From positions 24,254 to 88,253 of the forward strand of contig NZ_PRLC01000015.1 in NCBI RefSeq assembly GCF_003287455.1: a stretch of 64,000 bases of DNA. Direction: 5' to 3'. The notes beneath the pieces were generated by a model. The model did not search any database, was not told the DNA's origin, and saw only the letters and a program-made list of their open reading frames with translations. The position numbers and the translations under genes were made by a program. The DNA is from Faecalibacterium hattorii (GTDB lineage: Bacteria; Bacillota; Clostridia; Oscillospirales; Ruminococcaceae). Shown piece by piece: positions 27,486 to 36,415 of this stretch. Within the stretch, counting starts at the first letter, position 1. Each line of letters begins with the position of its first letter.

Positions 27486-28700
27486 GTGAGCGTAGATCTC
27501 AATAATGTTCAGCAGCACTTCGGTTGCCTTATCCATCCGCTCCACGGTGGTGCACTCGCAGACGCCGTGGAAGTTGAAGCCGCCGGTGCCGAGGTTGGGG
27601 CAGGGCAGACCTTTCCAACTCAGAACAGCGCCGTCGGTGCCGCCGCGCACGGGGACTTCCTCCGGGGTCAGGCCGGCCTTCTCAATGGCCTTGCGGGCGT
27701 TCTCGACGAGGTGGAAGTGGGGCTTGATCTTCTCGATCATGTTGCGGTAGCTGTCCTTGATCTCGACTTCCACCGTGCCCTCGCCGTACTTGCCGTTCAG
27801 GTAGCACGCGATGTGGAGCAGGTTGTCCTTCTTGAACTGCAGCTTGCCCGCGTCATGGTCGCGCAGGATGTAGCCGAGCTTGGCCTCGGTCACGTCGCCG
27901 TACATCTGGCACAGGTGGTAGAAGCCCTGACGGCCCTCGGTGGTCTCCGGGCGGGCCATGACGGGCAGGGCCTGATGGAACTCCATAGCCACATTGGAGG
28001 CATTGATCATCGCATCCTTGGCGGAGCCGGGATGGACCGAGAAGCCGTGGACGGTGACGGTGGCGCTGGCCGCATTGAAGTTCTCGTATTCGATGCCGCC
28101 CACGTCGCCGCCATCGACGGTGTAGGCGAAGTCGGCCCCGAAGCCGGGAATGTCGAAGAGGGAAGCGCCCTCGCCGATCTCCTCATCGGGGGTGAAGGCA
28201 ATGCAGATCTTGCCGTGGGGGCGGCCCTCGGCCATGAGGGCCTCAGCGGCGGTCAGGATCTCGGAGACGCCCGCCTTGTCGTCAGCGCCCAGCAGGGTGG
28301 TGCCGTCGGTGGTGATGAGGGTCTCGCCCTTGAGCTCCTTCAGGAAGGGGAAGGTGGAGACCTTCATGACCATGCCGGTGGCGGGCAGGGTGACGTCGTG
28401 GCCGTCGTAGTTCTCATGCAGGATGGGGTTGACGTTCTCGCCGGAAGCGTCGGGCGCGGTGTCCATGTGGGCGATGAGGCCCAGCGCGGGCTTGCTCTCG
28501 CAGCCGGGGGTGGCGGGGATGGTGCCGTAGACGTAGCAGTGCTCATCCACAAAGGCGTCCTCAATGCCGATGGCCTTCATATCCTCCACAAGGATGCGGG
28601 CAAGGTCAAATTCCCGCTCGGCGGAAGGGTGGGTGCCGGAGTTGGGATCAGAAGTGGTATAAACGCGGACATATTTCAACAGTCGCTCGTAAGCACGCAT
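27483..28700 (-). CDS. pepT: Peptidase T (tripeptide aminopeptidase)
   Basis: 405 residues, M20 metallopeptidase. Metal and catalytic residues are in AHMDTAPDASG, LGADDKAG, TPDEEIGEG and VRGGTDGA. It releases the N-terminal residue of tripeptides in the cytoplasm. An upstream in-frame extension was rejected because AAAGGAGC lies 9 nt before ATG 28700 and the promoter lies inside the extension. Single-gene unit. Confidence 0.94.
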   Translation of the reverse strand: MRAYERLLKYVRVYTTSDPNSGTHPSAEREFDLARILVEDMKAIGIEDAFVDEHCYVYGTIPATPGCESKPALGLIAHMDTAPDASGENVNPILHENYDGHDVTLPATGMVMKVSTFPFLKELKGETLITTDGTTLLGADDKAGVSEILTAAEALMAEGRPHGKICIAFTPDEEIGEGASLFDIPGFGADFAYTVDGGDVGGIEYENFNAASATVTVHGFSVHPGSAKDAMINASNVAMEFHQALPVMARPETTEGRQGFYHLCQMYGDVTEAKLGYILRDHDAGKLQFKKDNLLHIACYLNGKYGEGTVEVEIKDSYRNMIEKIKPHFHLVENARKAIEKAGLTPEEVPVRGGTDGAVLSWKGLPCPNLGTGGFNFHGVCECTTVERMDKATEVLLNIIEIYAH

Positions 28701-28733
28701 AAGCTTGATGCTCCTTTGTTTTGATATGATCCT

Positions 28734-28762
28734 ATCATACCTGTTTTGTGACCGTTTTACAA
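28734..28762 (-). promoter_or_regulatory. pepT promoter
   Basis: On the minus strand TTGTAA, 17 nt, TATGAT. Confidence 0.8.
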
Positions 28763-28930
28763 GAGGGAAGAGAAAGAAAGGCCGCATTTCTGGGGCGGGG
28801 AAAAGCTCCCGGAGATGCGGCCCTCACAATGCAGCAATACCACAAGAAATTGAGCTGTCAAGAGGGAAGATGCTCCGAAGATCCGCGCTTCTTTTTGTGG
28901 AATCGGCGAATAGCGACCGGCGGCGGGAAG
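28763..28930. other. Intergenic spacer with a hairpin
   Basis: GGCCGCAT (from about 28781) pairs with ATGCGGCC (to about 28822). No gene or tail of T is seen; role unknown. Confidence 0.3.
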
Positions 28931-28939
28931 TGCTACAAT
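28931..28939 (+). promoter_or_regulatory. Extended -10 promoter of the 64-residue protein gene
   Basis: TGCTACAAT (TGn plus TACAAT); the -35 is poor. Confidence 0.5.
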
Positions 28940-28992
28940 AGAACGCGGTGTGTGTGCGCACACAAAAACAAAAAAGAGGAGACTGCGGCGCT

Positions 28993-29187
28993 ATGGAACA
29001 ACTTTATCTGATGCCCGGACAGGAACGCTGTGAAAAATTCAGAGATGGCAACGGGGTGCCCAAGGTCCGCTACTCCTACTGCTCGCTCCACGGTGCGCTG
29101 TTCCACTGCGTCAGCCGCAGCGTGGAGGAAGCCCAGCGCCTGTGCGAGGATTGGCTCGTCGGGCAGGATCGCTGCTACCGCAACTAA
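28993..29187 (+). CDS. Small Cys-containing protein of unknown function
   Basis: 64 residues beginning MEQLYLMPGQERCEKFRD. The C-terminal half SVEEAQRLCEDWL looks helical, and four Cys are present. An in-frame GTG-rich extension upstream has no ribosome site, whereas AGAGGAG precedes ATG 28993. It has its own promoter and terminator, which supports a real gene. No family recognised. Confidence 0.65.
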   Translation: MEQLYLMPGQERCEKFRDGNGVPKVRYSYCSLHGALFHCVSRSVEEAQRLCEDWLVGQDRCYRN

Positions 29188-29193
29188 AAACGA

Positions 29194-29230
29194 CCGCCCG
29201 GAACGTGATGCAAGCGTTCCGGGCGGTTTT
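29194..29230. terminator. Terminator between two convergent small genes
   Basis: CCGCCCGGAACG pairs with CGTTCCGGGCGG around a 9-nt loop; A and T runs flank it. Confidence 0.85.
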
Positions 29231-29236
29231 CTGTGT

Positions 29237-29410
29237 TCAGCCGATGATCTCGTACTGGAAGTATTCACACTTGATCTTGCTGCCGACCTCGATCTCCGGC
29301 GGCAGCAGTGCCAGCGCCACCGGATTCAGCTCGTCGCTGGCAATATCCGTGCGGCGCAGGTTGACGTAATCGCCGTCAAAGCTGACGACCTCATAGTACC
29401 ATGGACCCAT
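29237..29410 (-). CDS. Small protein, DUF3006-like
   Basis: 57 residues, MGPWYYEVVSFDGDYVNLRR onward, ending LLPPEIEVGSKIKCEYFQYE. The pattern (short beta-rich protein with GDYxxL and ALLPPEI...G) recalls DUF3006 proteins, but this is from memory. AGAGGGA precedes the ATG and a near-consensus promoter lies upstream, so the gene is likely real though short. Confidence 0.65.
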   Translation of the reverse strand: MGPWYYEVVSFDGDYVNLRRTDIASDELNPVALALLPPEIEVGSKIKCEYFQYEIIG

Positions 29411-29436
29411 AGAACATCCCTCTTTCGTTTTCTTTT

Positions 29437-29465
29437 ATCATAAGTTGCGGAGGAGGGTTTGTCAA
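29437..29465 (-). promoter_or_regulatory. Promoter of the 57-residue protein gene
   Basis: On the minus strand TTGACA, 17 nt, TATGAT. Confidence 0.8.
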
Positions 29466-29516
29466 CGGGAGGCGTGGGCTTTTAATATCCAAGTTGAAAG
29501 AACACGGTCTTTCTAC

Positions 29517-29545
29517 TTGACATAGCAGGAAAGTTCGGGTAAAAT
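29517..29545 (+). promoter_or_regulatory. tRNA-Gln promoter
   Basis: TTGACA, 17 nt, TAAAAT. Confidence 0.85.
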
Positions 29546-29557
29546 AATATGCGACAA

Positions 29558-29628
29558 TGCGCCATCGCCAAGCGGTAAGGCAGGGGACTTTGACTCCCCC
29601 ACCGCGTGTTCGACTCACGCTGGCGCAA
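29558..29628 (+). tRNA. tRNA-Gln (TTG)
   Basis: 71 nt with acceptor TGCGCCA/TGGCGCA, anticodon arm GGGGA-CTTTGAC-TCCCC. Unlike the other tRNAs in the window, CCA is not encoded. Confidence 0.93.
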
Positions 29629-29631
29629 CTG

Positions 29632-29671
29632 AAAACCGCCTACTGAGTTCTTCGCTCGGTAGGCGGTTTTT
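29632..29671 (+). terminator. tRNA-Gln terminator
   Basis: AAAACCGCCTACTGAG pairs with CTCGGTAGGCGGTTTT around 7 nt, then T. Confidence 0.85.
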
Positions 29672-29957
29672 GTGATTTGGAGGCATGTTTTACCCCAGCA
29701 CCGGCAGCAGGCTCTTTTTGAACGTTTCGTTCGCGATGACGCTGTGAAGACCATTGTTCTTGAAGCGGAAGCTCTGGCTGGGGCGGGGCGGACGCTGCTG
29801 CGCGAAAAAAATCTGCTTCCGTAAATACAGCCTCCTTCTATGTGGCGTTCCACTTTTAGGATATCCACAGCAGCGCCGAAAATCGGTGATTATGGCAGCG
29901 GAATATTGGAAAATTTATAGAATATTTTATCTGGAACCTTTATTTTGCGCGGAACGC
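29672..29957. other. Spacer with a possible leftward gene remnant
   Basis: On the minus strand an open frame without a start runs from about 29845 to a TAA at 29690-29692. It ends RFKNNGLHSVIANETFKKSL-LPVLG, which reads like a real protein C-terminus. AAGGAGG occurs just inside it but no usable start codon follows. It may be the tail of a decayed gene. Nothing else is seen here. Confidence 0.25.
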
Positions 29958-29987
29958 TTGACAAGAAAATATTTTTTGCAATAATAA
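29958..29987 (+). promoter_or_regulatory. Promoter of the HA-repeat protein gene
   Basis: TTGACA, 18 nt, TAATAA (or 17 nt, ATAATA). Confidence 0.7.
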
Positions 29988-30039
29988 ACTTATAGGAAAA
30001 ATCTTTTATCCATCGGACCCACACCCGGAGGTAAATGCG

Positions 30040-32805
30040 ATGTCGCTCAGTCTGAATCAAATCAATGCGTCCGCCTACGCCAAAGCGGCGGCGGCGCTGG
30101 AACAAAACGGTAAAGCCACGGTGGCCCATCCCACGGGGTCGGGCAAAAGCTGTATCGCGTGGCAGCTGGTCGCCGACCATCCGCAGGCCTCCTTTGTCTG
30201 GCTGGTGTACGGCCAAGCGCGGCTCACCCTGCGCAAGGCGGATGTCAGCCGCTACAACGACGGCGTTCTTCCCCCAAACGTCGTCTTCTGCGATTGCACT
30301 GCTCTGGCCGAGGCGACGGCCGAGCAGTGGATCCGGCTGGCAGCCAAAAAGCCGGATTATATCATCTTTGACTGCTATCATGAGGTCACAGCGGCATGCT
30401 GGGCAAAGTCGGCCCAGCGGCTGCTCCTGCTCTGCCCGGAAGCGAAGCTGCTGGGCCTGACCGTGCCCAACAGCACCGAGAACTGCCGCGCTGCGGGCGA
30501 TCTGCTGGAAGGCGCGGTGGTCTCCCGGATGACGGTAGGGGAGGCCATGGCACTGGGCACGCTGCCGGTTCCCTCCAACTATGCGGCGATGCTCTGGCCG
30601 CAGGAAGGCCAACTGGCCATGCTCCGCGCCCGGATCAAGAATCTGCATCTGCCCACGACGAACAACACGCTGACGGCCCTCTACGACGAGATCGGCTGGG
30701 CGGTGCGTCAGGCCGAGAACCCCACCGACCTGCTGCCCCGTGTCCTGACCGATACACAGGGGCGGTATCTGGCCGTGTTCGAGTCCGAGGATTACCTCAA
30801 TGAGATCCGGGAGCCGCTGGAAGCGTTCCTGCGCAGCACGGACGCGGCGGTGCATTTCTACCGTGCCGAGTGCGACTGCCTCGCCGAGTCCGAGGAGGTC
30901 CGGAAATTCTGCACCGCCGCCGAGCCGGGCCCCAAGGTGCTGTTCTGTGTCAACACGCCGGGCGTCCAGCAGCCCATCGAGGGGCTGGCCGGTGCCATCC
31001 TCGTGCGGGAGAGCGGGGAGCCGGGGACGTTCCGCCAGATGCTCTGCCGTGCGCTGGTAGCGTGCGGCCGCAAGCCGGTGCCGGTGTTCGACCTGACCGC
31101 GAAGTTTGATGGCCTCGGCAATGGCCGCGTGCTGCAGAAGGAGTGCACCACCGCCATGCTCCGCGCGGGCAGCGAGCACCCCGGCTTCCAGCAGCAGAAG
31201 CCCATGCGCCAGAGCTACCATCTGTACTGCTGCCTGAAAAAAGAACTGGAAGCCCGGTGGGATGCCTACTACGAAGCGGCCGTGGCTGCCGCCGCGAAGG
31301 AAGGAACCCTGCGGCTGCCCTATCATTACGTCACCGAGGACGGTCTGCCGCTGGGCCGCTGGCTGGAAACGCAGCGCTTGGTCCGCGCCGGGCAGAAACC
31401 CGGCCGTTTGGACGCCGACCGCATCGCCAAGCTGGACAAGCTGGGCATCGAGTGGAAACAGCGCTCGGAGCTGGCTTGGGAGCGGGCCTTTGCCGCCGCC
31501 AAGAAGTACCGCGATGACCACGGCGACCTGCTGGTTCCGGTGCGCTACCACGACCGCAGCGGCTTTGCGCTGGGCGAGTGGATCGTCTACAACCGCCAGC
31601 GCTATATCAGCGGCAACCTGACCCGCGCCCGCATTGAGCGCTTGGAAGCCATCGGCATGGTGTGGAACGCCTCCACCGACCTGTGGGAGCAGAGCTACGC
31701 CGCCGCAGCCCGGTATTATCTGGAACACAAGGACCTTGAAGCGCCCATCAAATACGTCACGCCGGACGGTTTTGCGCTGGGCGTCTGGCTCAGCAGCCAG
31801 CGCAGCGCCTACAAGAACGGGGATCTGACGGAAGAACAGATCGAGCGGCTGGAGGCCATCGGGATCAACTGGGTCAACCGGAATGTCCGCAAATGGCAGG
31901 AAAACTTCGAGGCTGCCAAGAAATACAAGGAGACCTATGGCAACTTGGAGGTCCCTTCCAACTATGTCACGCCGGACGGCGTCCTGCTGGGCAAATGGAT
32001 CGCCCGCCAGCGGTACACATGGCAGAACCCGGAGCATTCCAGCGCCCGCGTCACGCCGGAGCGCAAAGCGCAGTTGGATGAGCTGGGCATGGTCTGGGAG
32101 AAGTACGACCCGTGGCAGGAGCGCTACGAGCTGGCGAAGAAGTATCAGGAAGAGCACGGCGATCTGAACGTGCCGCTGAATTATAAATCCGAGGATGGCA
32201 TCTGGCTGGGCAGTTGGCTTTACCGCCAGCGTCAGTATCTGCGCACCGGGGACCCGCGGCTGGCCGACGATCACCGCAAAGAGCTGGAAGCGCTGCTCAA
32301 GAGCGAAAAGCCCTCCAAGCAGCATCCGGCCCACCGCCGGAGCGAGAACCTGCGGGAGCAGAACTGGGAGAACAACTTCGACGCAGCCAAGCAGTATTTT
32401 GAGGAACACGGCAACCTGCTGGTGCCCTCCAATTACGTCAGCGCCGACGGTTTCCGGCTGGGCGTCTGGATGTCGAACCTCCGCGCCGCCCGCAAGACCC
32501 GGCCGGATTCCTTCCAAGTGACGCAGGAGCACATCGAGCGGCTGGACGCCATCGGGATGGAGTGGGACGCCCGCATTGCCAAGTGGGACCTTGCCTATGA
32601 GCACGCAGAGGCCTACGCTCAGCAGCACGGCGATCTGCTCCCGCCCGCGACCTTCCGCTGCGAGGACGGCTTCGGCCTCGGCGACTGGGTGCGCCGGATG
32701 CGCACCGCCTACGTGGAGCACGACCCCAAGCTGACGCCGGAGCGGATCCACCGCCTGAACCAAATCGGGATGCAGTGGGTGCTGCACCGGAAAGAAGAGC
32801 AATAA
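30040..32805 (+). CDS. Degenerate SF2-helicase-like protein with seven helicase-associated (HA) repeats
   Basis: 921 residues. The N-terminal part (1-about 380) has a Walker A, HPTGSGKS at 30-37, and a helicase motif II reading DCYHE at 111-115 where DEYHE/DExH is expected. It also has a weak motif VI-like FRQMLCRALVACGRK. Residues from about 405 to the end hold seven tandem HA repeats of 65-75 residues, each with W-x-x-x-(F/Y)..AA..Y...HG(D/N)L.VP.......DG..LG.W and closing L..(L/I)G(M/I).W. HA domains occur at the C-terminus of phage- and plasmid-related helicases and are thought to bind nucleic acid. GGAGGTAAATGCG precedes the ATG. It stands alone beside tRNA-Gln. Confidence 0.8.
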   Translation: MSLSLNQINASAYAKAAAALEQNGKATVAHPTGSGKSCIAWQLVADHPQASFVWLVYGQARLTLRKADVSRYNDGVLPPNVVFCDCTALAEATAEQWIRLAAKKPDYIIFDCYHEVTAACWAKSAQRLLLLCPEAKLLGLTVPNSTENCRAAGDLLEGAVVSRMTVGEAMALGTLPVPSNYAAMLWPQEGQLAMLRARIKNLHLPTTNNTLTALYDEIGWAVRQAENPTDLLPRVLTDTQGRYLAVFESEDYLNEIREPLEAFLRSTDAAVHFYRAECDCLAESEEVRKFCTAAEPGPKVLFCVNTPGVQQPIEGLAGAILVRESGEPGTFRQMLCRALVACGRKPVPVFDLTAKFDGLGNGRVLQKECTTAMLRAGSEHPGFQQQKPMRQSYHLYCCLKKELEARWDAYYEAAVAAAAKEGTLRLPYHYVTEDGLPLGRWLETQRLVRAGQKPGRLDADRIAKLDKLGIEWKQRSELAWERAFAAAKKYRDDHGDLLVPVRYHDRSGFALGEWIVYNRQRYISGNLTRARIERLEAIGMVWNASTDLWEQSYAAAARYYLEHKDLEAPIKYVTPDGFALGVWLSSQRSAYKNGDLTEEQIERLEAIGINWVNRNVRKWQENFEAAKKYKETYGNLEVPSNYVTPDGVLLGKWIARQRYTWQNPEHSSARVTPERKAQLDELGMVWEKYDPWQERYELAKKYQEEHGDLNVPLNYKSEDGIWLGSWLYRQRQYLRTGDPRLADDHRKELEALLKSEKPSKQHPAHRRSENLREQNWENNFDAAKQYFEEHGNLLVPSNYVSADGFRLGVWMSNLRAARKTRPDSFQVTQEHIERLDAIGMEWDARIAKWDLAYEHAEAYAQQHGDLLPPATFRCEDGFGLGDWVRRMRTAYVEHDPKLTPERIHRLNQIGMQWVLHRKEEQ

Positions 32806-32850
32806 AAAGAAGCGAGACTGCTGGAAAAGCCCAACAGCCTCGCTTTTCAT
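32806..32850. terminator. Bidirectional terminator, HA protein/aldo-keto reductase
   Basis: AAGCGAG-CTG pairs with CAG-CTCGCTT with one bulge per side; A and T runs flank. Confidence 0.75.
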
Positions 32851-32851
32851 T

Positions 32852-33988
32852 TTATAGGTCGTCCAGTTCGGTCTGCAGCTGCGCCAGCGCGGTGCGGATG
32901 GGCAGGTGCTGGGGGCAGACAGCCTCGCACCTGCCGCAGCGGACGCAGTGGCTGGCCTTTTCGGCGTCCGGGAAGTGGGCAGCCCACTGCTGTTTCACGG
33001 CATCCGGCTGGCCGAACATCCCCAGCTTGTTCCAGATGCTGAAGTTGTCCGGGATGTCCACCCCCATGGGGCAGGGCATACAGTACCGGCAGCCCGTGCA
33101 GCCGATCTTGATCCGGCTGTGCAGGATGCGGGCCGTCTCGGCCACGGCGTCCATTTCAGCGTCGTTCAGGGGCCGGAACTGGGCGAAGGTGGCAAGGTTG
33201 TCGGCGAGCTGCTCCTCGGCGCTCATGCCGGAGAGGATGAGGTGGACGTTCTTATGGCTGCCCACCCAGCGCAGCGCCCACGAAGCGGCGCTGGCGTCCG
33301 GGTCAAGGGCGGTCAGCGGGGCGGCGGCGTCTGCCGGGAGATTGGCCAGCGTGCCGCCCTTGATGGGTTCCATGACGATGAGGGGGATGCCCAGTTCTTC
33401 CGTCAGCGCGTAGCCCCGGTCGCCCGCAATCTCCTCGGCGCGGTCGTCGGTGTCGAGGTAGTTGTATTGCAGCTGGCAGAAGTCCCACGGCTGGTCCCGC
33501 AGGATATGCTCCAGCCCGGCGGCGTTGTCGTGGCAGGAAAAGCCGAAGTTTCGGATGCGCCCGGCTTTTTTCTCCTCCCACAGCCAGTCCACGATGCCCA
33601 GCGCCTTGGCTTGGTCGTACCGGGCCGTATGGAGGGAGTGGAGCAGGTAGAAGTCGATGTACTCGACGCCCAGCCGCTCGAACTGCTCGCGGTAGATCTT
33701 CTGAGCCTTTTCCAGCGAGTCACACTGCCACACCGGCAGCTTGGTGGCCAGATAAAAGCTCTCGCGGGGCCACTTGGCGATGACCCGCCCCACGAAGGGC
33801 TCGCTTTTGCCCCCATGGTAGGGGTAGGCGGTGTCAAAGTAGTTGACCCCCGCCTTGCGTGCGGTGTTCAGCAGCGCCTCGGCCCGCGCTTCGTCGATGC
33901 CGCCGTCCGGCAGCGTCGGGAACCGCATACAGCCGTAGCCCAGCAGCGAAGTGGTGAGGTTTGCTTTTTCCCAATGACGGTGTTCCAT
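32852..33988 (-). CDS. Aldo/keto reductase with C-terminal 4Fe-4S domain
   Basis: 378 residues. The TIM-barrel AKR part carries D52 and Y55 (FDTAYPYHGG) and the Lys of ATKLP. The C-terminal 90 residues carry two cysteine clusters, CTGCRYCMPCP and CVRCGRCEAVCP, for iron-sulphur clusters. This clostridial type is often called a predicted oxidoreductase of the aldo/keto reductase family; substrate unknown. AAAAAGGAGAG precedes the ATG. It is the last gene of dusB-yfhO-AKR, 15 nt after yfhO. Confidence 0.9.
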   Translation of the reverse strand: MEHRHWEKANLTTSLLGYGCMRFPTLPDGGIDEARAEALLNTARKAGVNYFDTAYPYHGGKSEPFVGRVIAKWPRESFYLATKLPVWQCDSLEKAQKIYREQFERLGVEYIDFYLLHSLHTARYDQAKALGIVDWLWEEKKAGRIRNFGFSCHDNAAGLEHILRDQPWDFCQLQYNYLDTDDRAEEIAGDRGYALTEELGIPLIVMEPIKGGTLANLPADAAAPLTALDPDASAASWALRWVGSHKNVHLILSGMSAEEQLADNLATFAQFRPLNDAEMDAVAETARILHSRIKIGCTGCRYCMPCPMGVDIPDNFSIWNKLGMFGQPDAVKQQWAAHFPDAEKASHCVRCGRCEAVCPQHLPIRTALAQLQTELDDL

Positions 33989-34003
33989 AGAGACTCTCCT
34001 TTT

Positions 34004-36379
34004 TCAGTGCTTCCTCTTTTTTCGGTCATCCCAGACAAAATAAACGGTATAGGCAGCGAAGACGACCAGCGCTGTCCGGGTGACAGCCTTGCTCAGGCGG
34101 ATGCCGGCGGGCTGGTAGACGAAGTCGATGGTGCTTTCCCCGGCGGGGCAGAGGACGGCCATCAGACCCTCATCCACCCGCAGGATGTCGGCCTCGCGGC
34201 CGTTGACCGTGGCGGTGAAGCCGTCGTCGTAGGGGACGGAGAAGAACACGAGGTTCGCGGTGTCCAGCGTGATCTCGGCGTGGAAGCCGGAGTTCGTCAT
34301 CTGGAAGACGCTGCACGCCGAGGCGCGGCGGTCGGCGCAGTCCTGCACGTAGCGGTCATAAGTCAGGTCGTTCAGCTCGGCGGCGGGCAGCTGGGTCAGG
34401 TACTGGCCGTAGGCGGCTGCGTCCTCCTCCGAGAGGACCAGCGCCCGCATCAGCAGGTTCGAGCGGGTGACGGTGATCGTGGATGCATAGGCGTCCTCGG
34501 TGAGGTAGTAGTCGTAGGTGAAGCCCATGGGCACATAGTTGTCGTTTTCGTAGAGGGTGAAGCCGTCCAGCGTGTCGTAGTAGCTCCAGCCGTCGTCTGC
34601 CACGGCGAGGAAATCGCTCTGGTGGGCGGGTGTGGTGATGAGGTATTTCACGCTCAGCAGCCCCCGCAGCGCGTAATTTTCCAACTCCGGCTGGCTGCGG
34701 ACATCCCGCTTGACGCCCAGCGCCGGATAGAAGCTGAGGATGCTGGGAGCCGCCGTGCTGCCGAAGTATTGCAGACAGCTCTTGTCCAGCCAGAGGCCGA
34801 GGTTGTCGTGGGTCTTGAAGGTGTCGATGCGCCAGTCGCCTTCGGGGAGGTCTTCCTTGAGGGCGAGGGCGTTGGTGTATTCCTCCACCAGATCGCTGTC
34901 GGTATTCCACTGGCCGAACTTGCCGATGCCGATGTGGGTGACGCCGAACAGGCAGCTGAAAGCCAGCACCGCCGCCAGCATCCGCTGGGGCAGGCGCTTA
35001 TCCTGCCGCCAGCGCCGGGCGATGAAGCGGTAGACCAGCAGCCCCGCCAGACCGAAGCCGAGAACGGCGGCATACTGGCCGGGGTTCTGCAGAACGCCCA
35101 GCGTCCATTCCTTCGTGGAGGTGTCCTGCGCCGGCACCAGCGCGAAGGCCAGCGTCGCGATCATCAGCCAGCCGATCCGCTTGGCCGGGCGGTCCAGCTC
35201 CACGGCGGGGTCTTCCAGCGCGTTGACGGTCATGGCCGCGAGGATCAGCACCGGCATATAGAACCATCGGGCGTAGTAGCTGGAATTGAGGGCGTAGAAC
35301 GCACTGTTCAGCACCGGCACCAGCGCAAAGACGGCGCAGGTGCCGACGATCCGCTTTTTGCTGTCGCCCTGCCGGGTCTGCCAGTAGGCCACGGCACCGG
35401 CCAGACTGCACAGGGGCAGGTAGGCCGTCATGCTCGTCCACTTGATGATGCCCTCCGACCAGATGGAGGTCATATAGGGCGAATCCGGCGGCAGGATCCA
35501 GCTCAACAGGATGGCAAGATACTGCTGGGGTTTCGAGTAGGTGAGAAAGCCCCAGCCGGAGGAAAGGTCGATGGTGCGCGGGTTCTGTAAGAGCGAGAGG
35601 ACGGCGGGCCAGAGGATGACGAAGCCCAGTGCCGCGCCCAGCACGCTTTCAAAGGCCAGATGGCCGAACAGCCGGGGCGTGAGCTTGAGATCCCCGGCGC
35701 TGACCTTGCACAGGAAGTAGATGAGGAGGAAGAGCACCTGCCCTATGAAGAAGAAATAGTTGTTCAGCAGGTTGATGCCCACCCAGAAGGCGAACAGCCC
35801 GTGGCGGCCGTTGTAAATGGTCTCGTCCAGCGCCCAGAGCATCCACGGGAAGAGGGCCAACACATCGATGAAGTGGTTGAAGAAGATGTTGTACAGCCCC
35901 CACCCGGAAAAGGCGTAGAGCACCGCGCCCAGCACGGCGTAGTTCTGGTTCTGGACATAGCGGCGGAGGTAGAGGTACGCGCCGCCGCCCGCTGCGGCGA
36001 ACTTGAGCACCAGCAGCGGGACCATCAGGTAGGGGAGCCACTGCTGCGGGAAGAGCAGCGAGAACCAGAAAAACGGCGAGCCGTACAGGTAGAACGAGTA
36101 GGCGTTCATGGCGCCGCTGCCAAGGTCGGTGGCCCACGAGAAGGTGTTGCGGACGCTGCCCGCTCCGTCCGGGTAGCTCAGCCCCTTGAGGAAGCCGTTC
36201 ATATAGCGGTAAAAGCTGATCTGCTGGCTGTTGAAGTCCCCGGCGTAGTGGAAAAAGCCGCCGTCGAGGAGGTAGAAGGGCAGGAAGATCAGCGCCGCCG
36301 TCAGCGCACACAGGCAGACCGTGAGCAGGAACTTGTTCTGTTTCTGCCCCAGCAGCCGGAGAGTACGAGTTGATGTCAT
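34004..36379 (-). CDS. YfhO-family membrane protein
   Basis: 791 residues. About twelve membrane segments in the first 480 residues are followed by a large extracytoplasmic domain (about 490-760) and a last membrane helix. The motif FxHYAGDFNSQQISFYRYMN near residues 43-62 is typical of YfhO proteins. YfhO is a GT-C-like protein known to glycosylate lipoteichoic acid in other Firmicutes; that role here is by analogy. AGAGG precedes the ATG. It lies 36 nt after dusB. Confidence 0.88.
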   Translation of the reverse strand: MTSTRTLRLLGQKQNKFLLTVCLCALTAALIFLPFYLLDGGFFHYAGDFNSQQISFYRYMNGFLKGLSYPDGAGSVRNTFSWATDLGSGAMNAYSFYLYGSPFFWFSLLFPQQWLPYLMVPLLVLKFAAAGGGAYLYLRRYVQNQNYAVLGAVLYAFSGWGLYNIFFNHFIDVLALFPWMLWALDETIYNGRHGLFAFWVGINLLNNYFFFIGQVLFLLIYFLCKVSAGDLKLTPRLFGHLAFESVLGAALGFVILWPAVLSLLQNPRTIDLSSGWGFLTYSKPQQYLAILLSWILPPDSPYMTSIWSEGIIKWTSMTAYLPLCSLAGAVAYWQTRQGDSKKRIVGTCAVFALVPVLNSAFYALNSSYYARWFYMPVLILAAMTVNALEDPAVELDRPAKRIGWLMIATLAFALVPAQDTSTKEWTLGVLQNPGQYAAVLGFGLAGLLVYRFIARRWRQDKRLPQRMLAAVLAFSCLFGVTHIGIGKFGQWNTDSDLVEEYTNALALKEDLPEGDWRIDTFKTHDNLGLWLDKSCLQYFGSTAAPSILSFYPALGVKRDVRSQPELENYALRGLLSVKYLITTPAHQSDFLAVADDGWSYYDTLDGFTLYENDNYVPMGFTYDYYLTEDAYASTITVTRSNLLMRALVLSEEDAAAYGQYLTQLPAAELNDLTYDRYVQDCADRRASACSVFQMTNSGFHAEITLDTANLVFFSVPYDDGFTATVNGREADILRVDEGLMAVLCPAGESTIDFVYQPAGIRLSKAVTRTALVVFAAYTVYFVWDDRKKRKH

Positions 36380-36415
36380 GTCAGAGAACCTCTTTTTTCA
36401 AAACGTTCGGGAGTT

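Noticed and set aside
29890..32850. A very long minus-strand open frame opposite the HA-repeat gene
   Set aside because: GC-rich third codon positions open antisense frames. It is low-complexity, has no ribosome site and matches no family, while the plus frame has clear domains. The same applies to long antisense frames over metG, atpA, the phosphorylase gene and the SpoIID-like gene.
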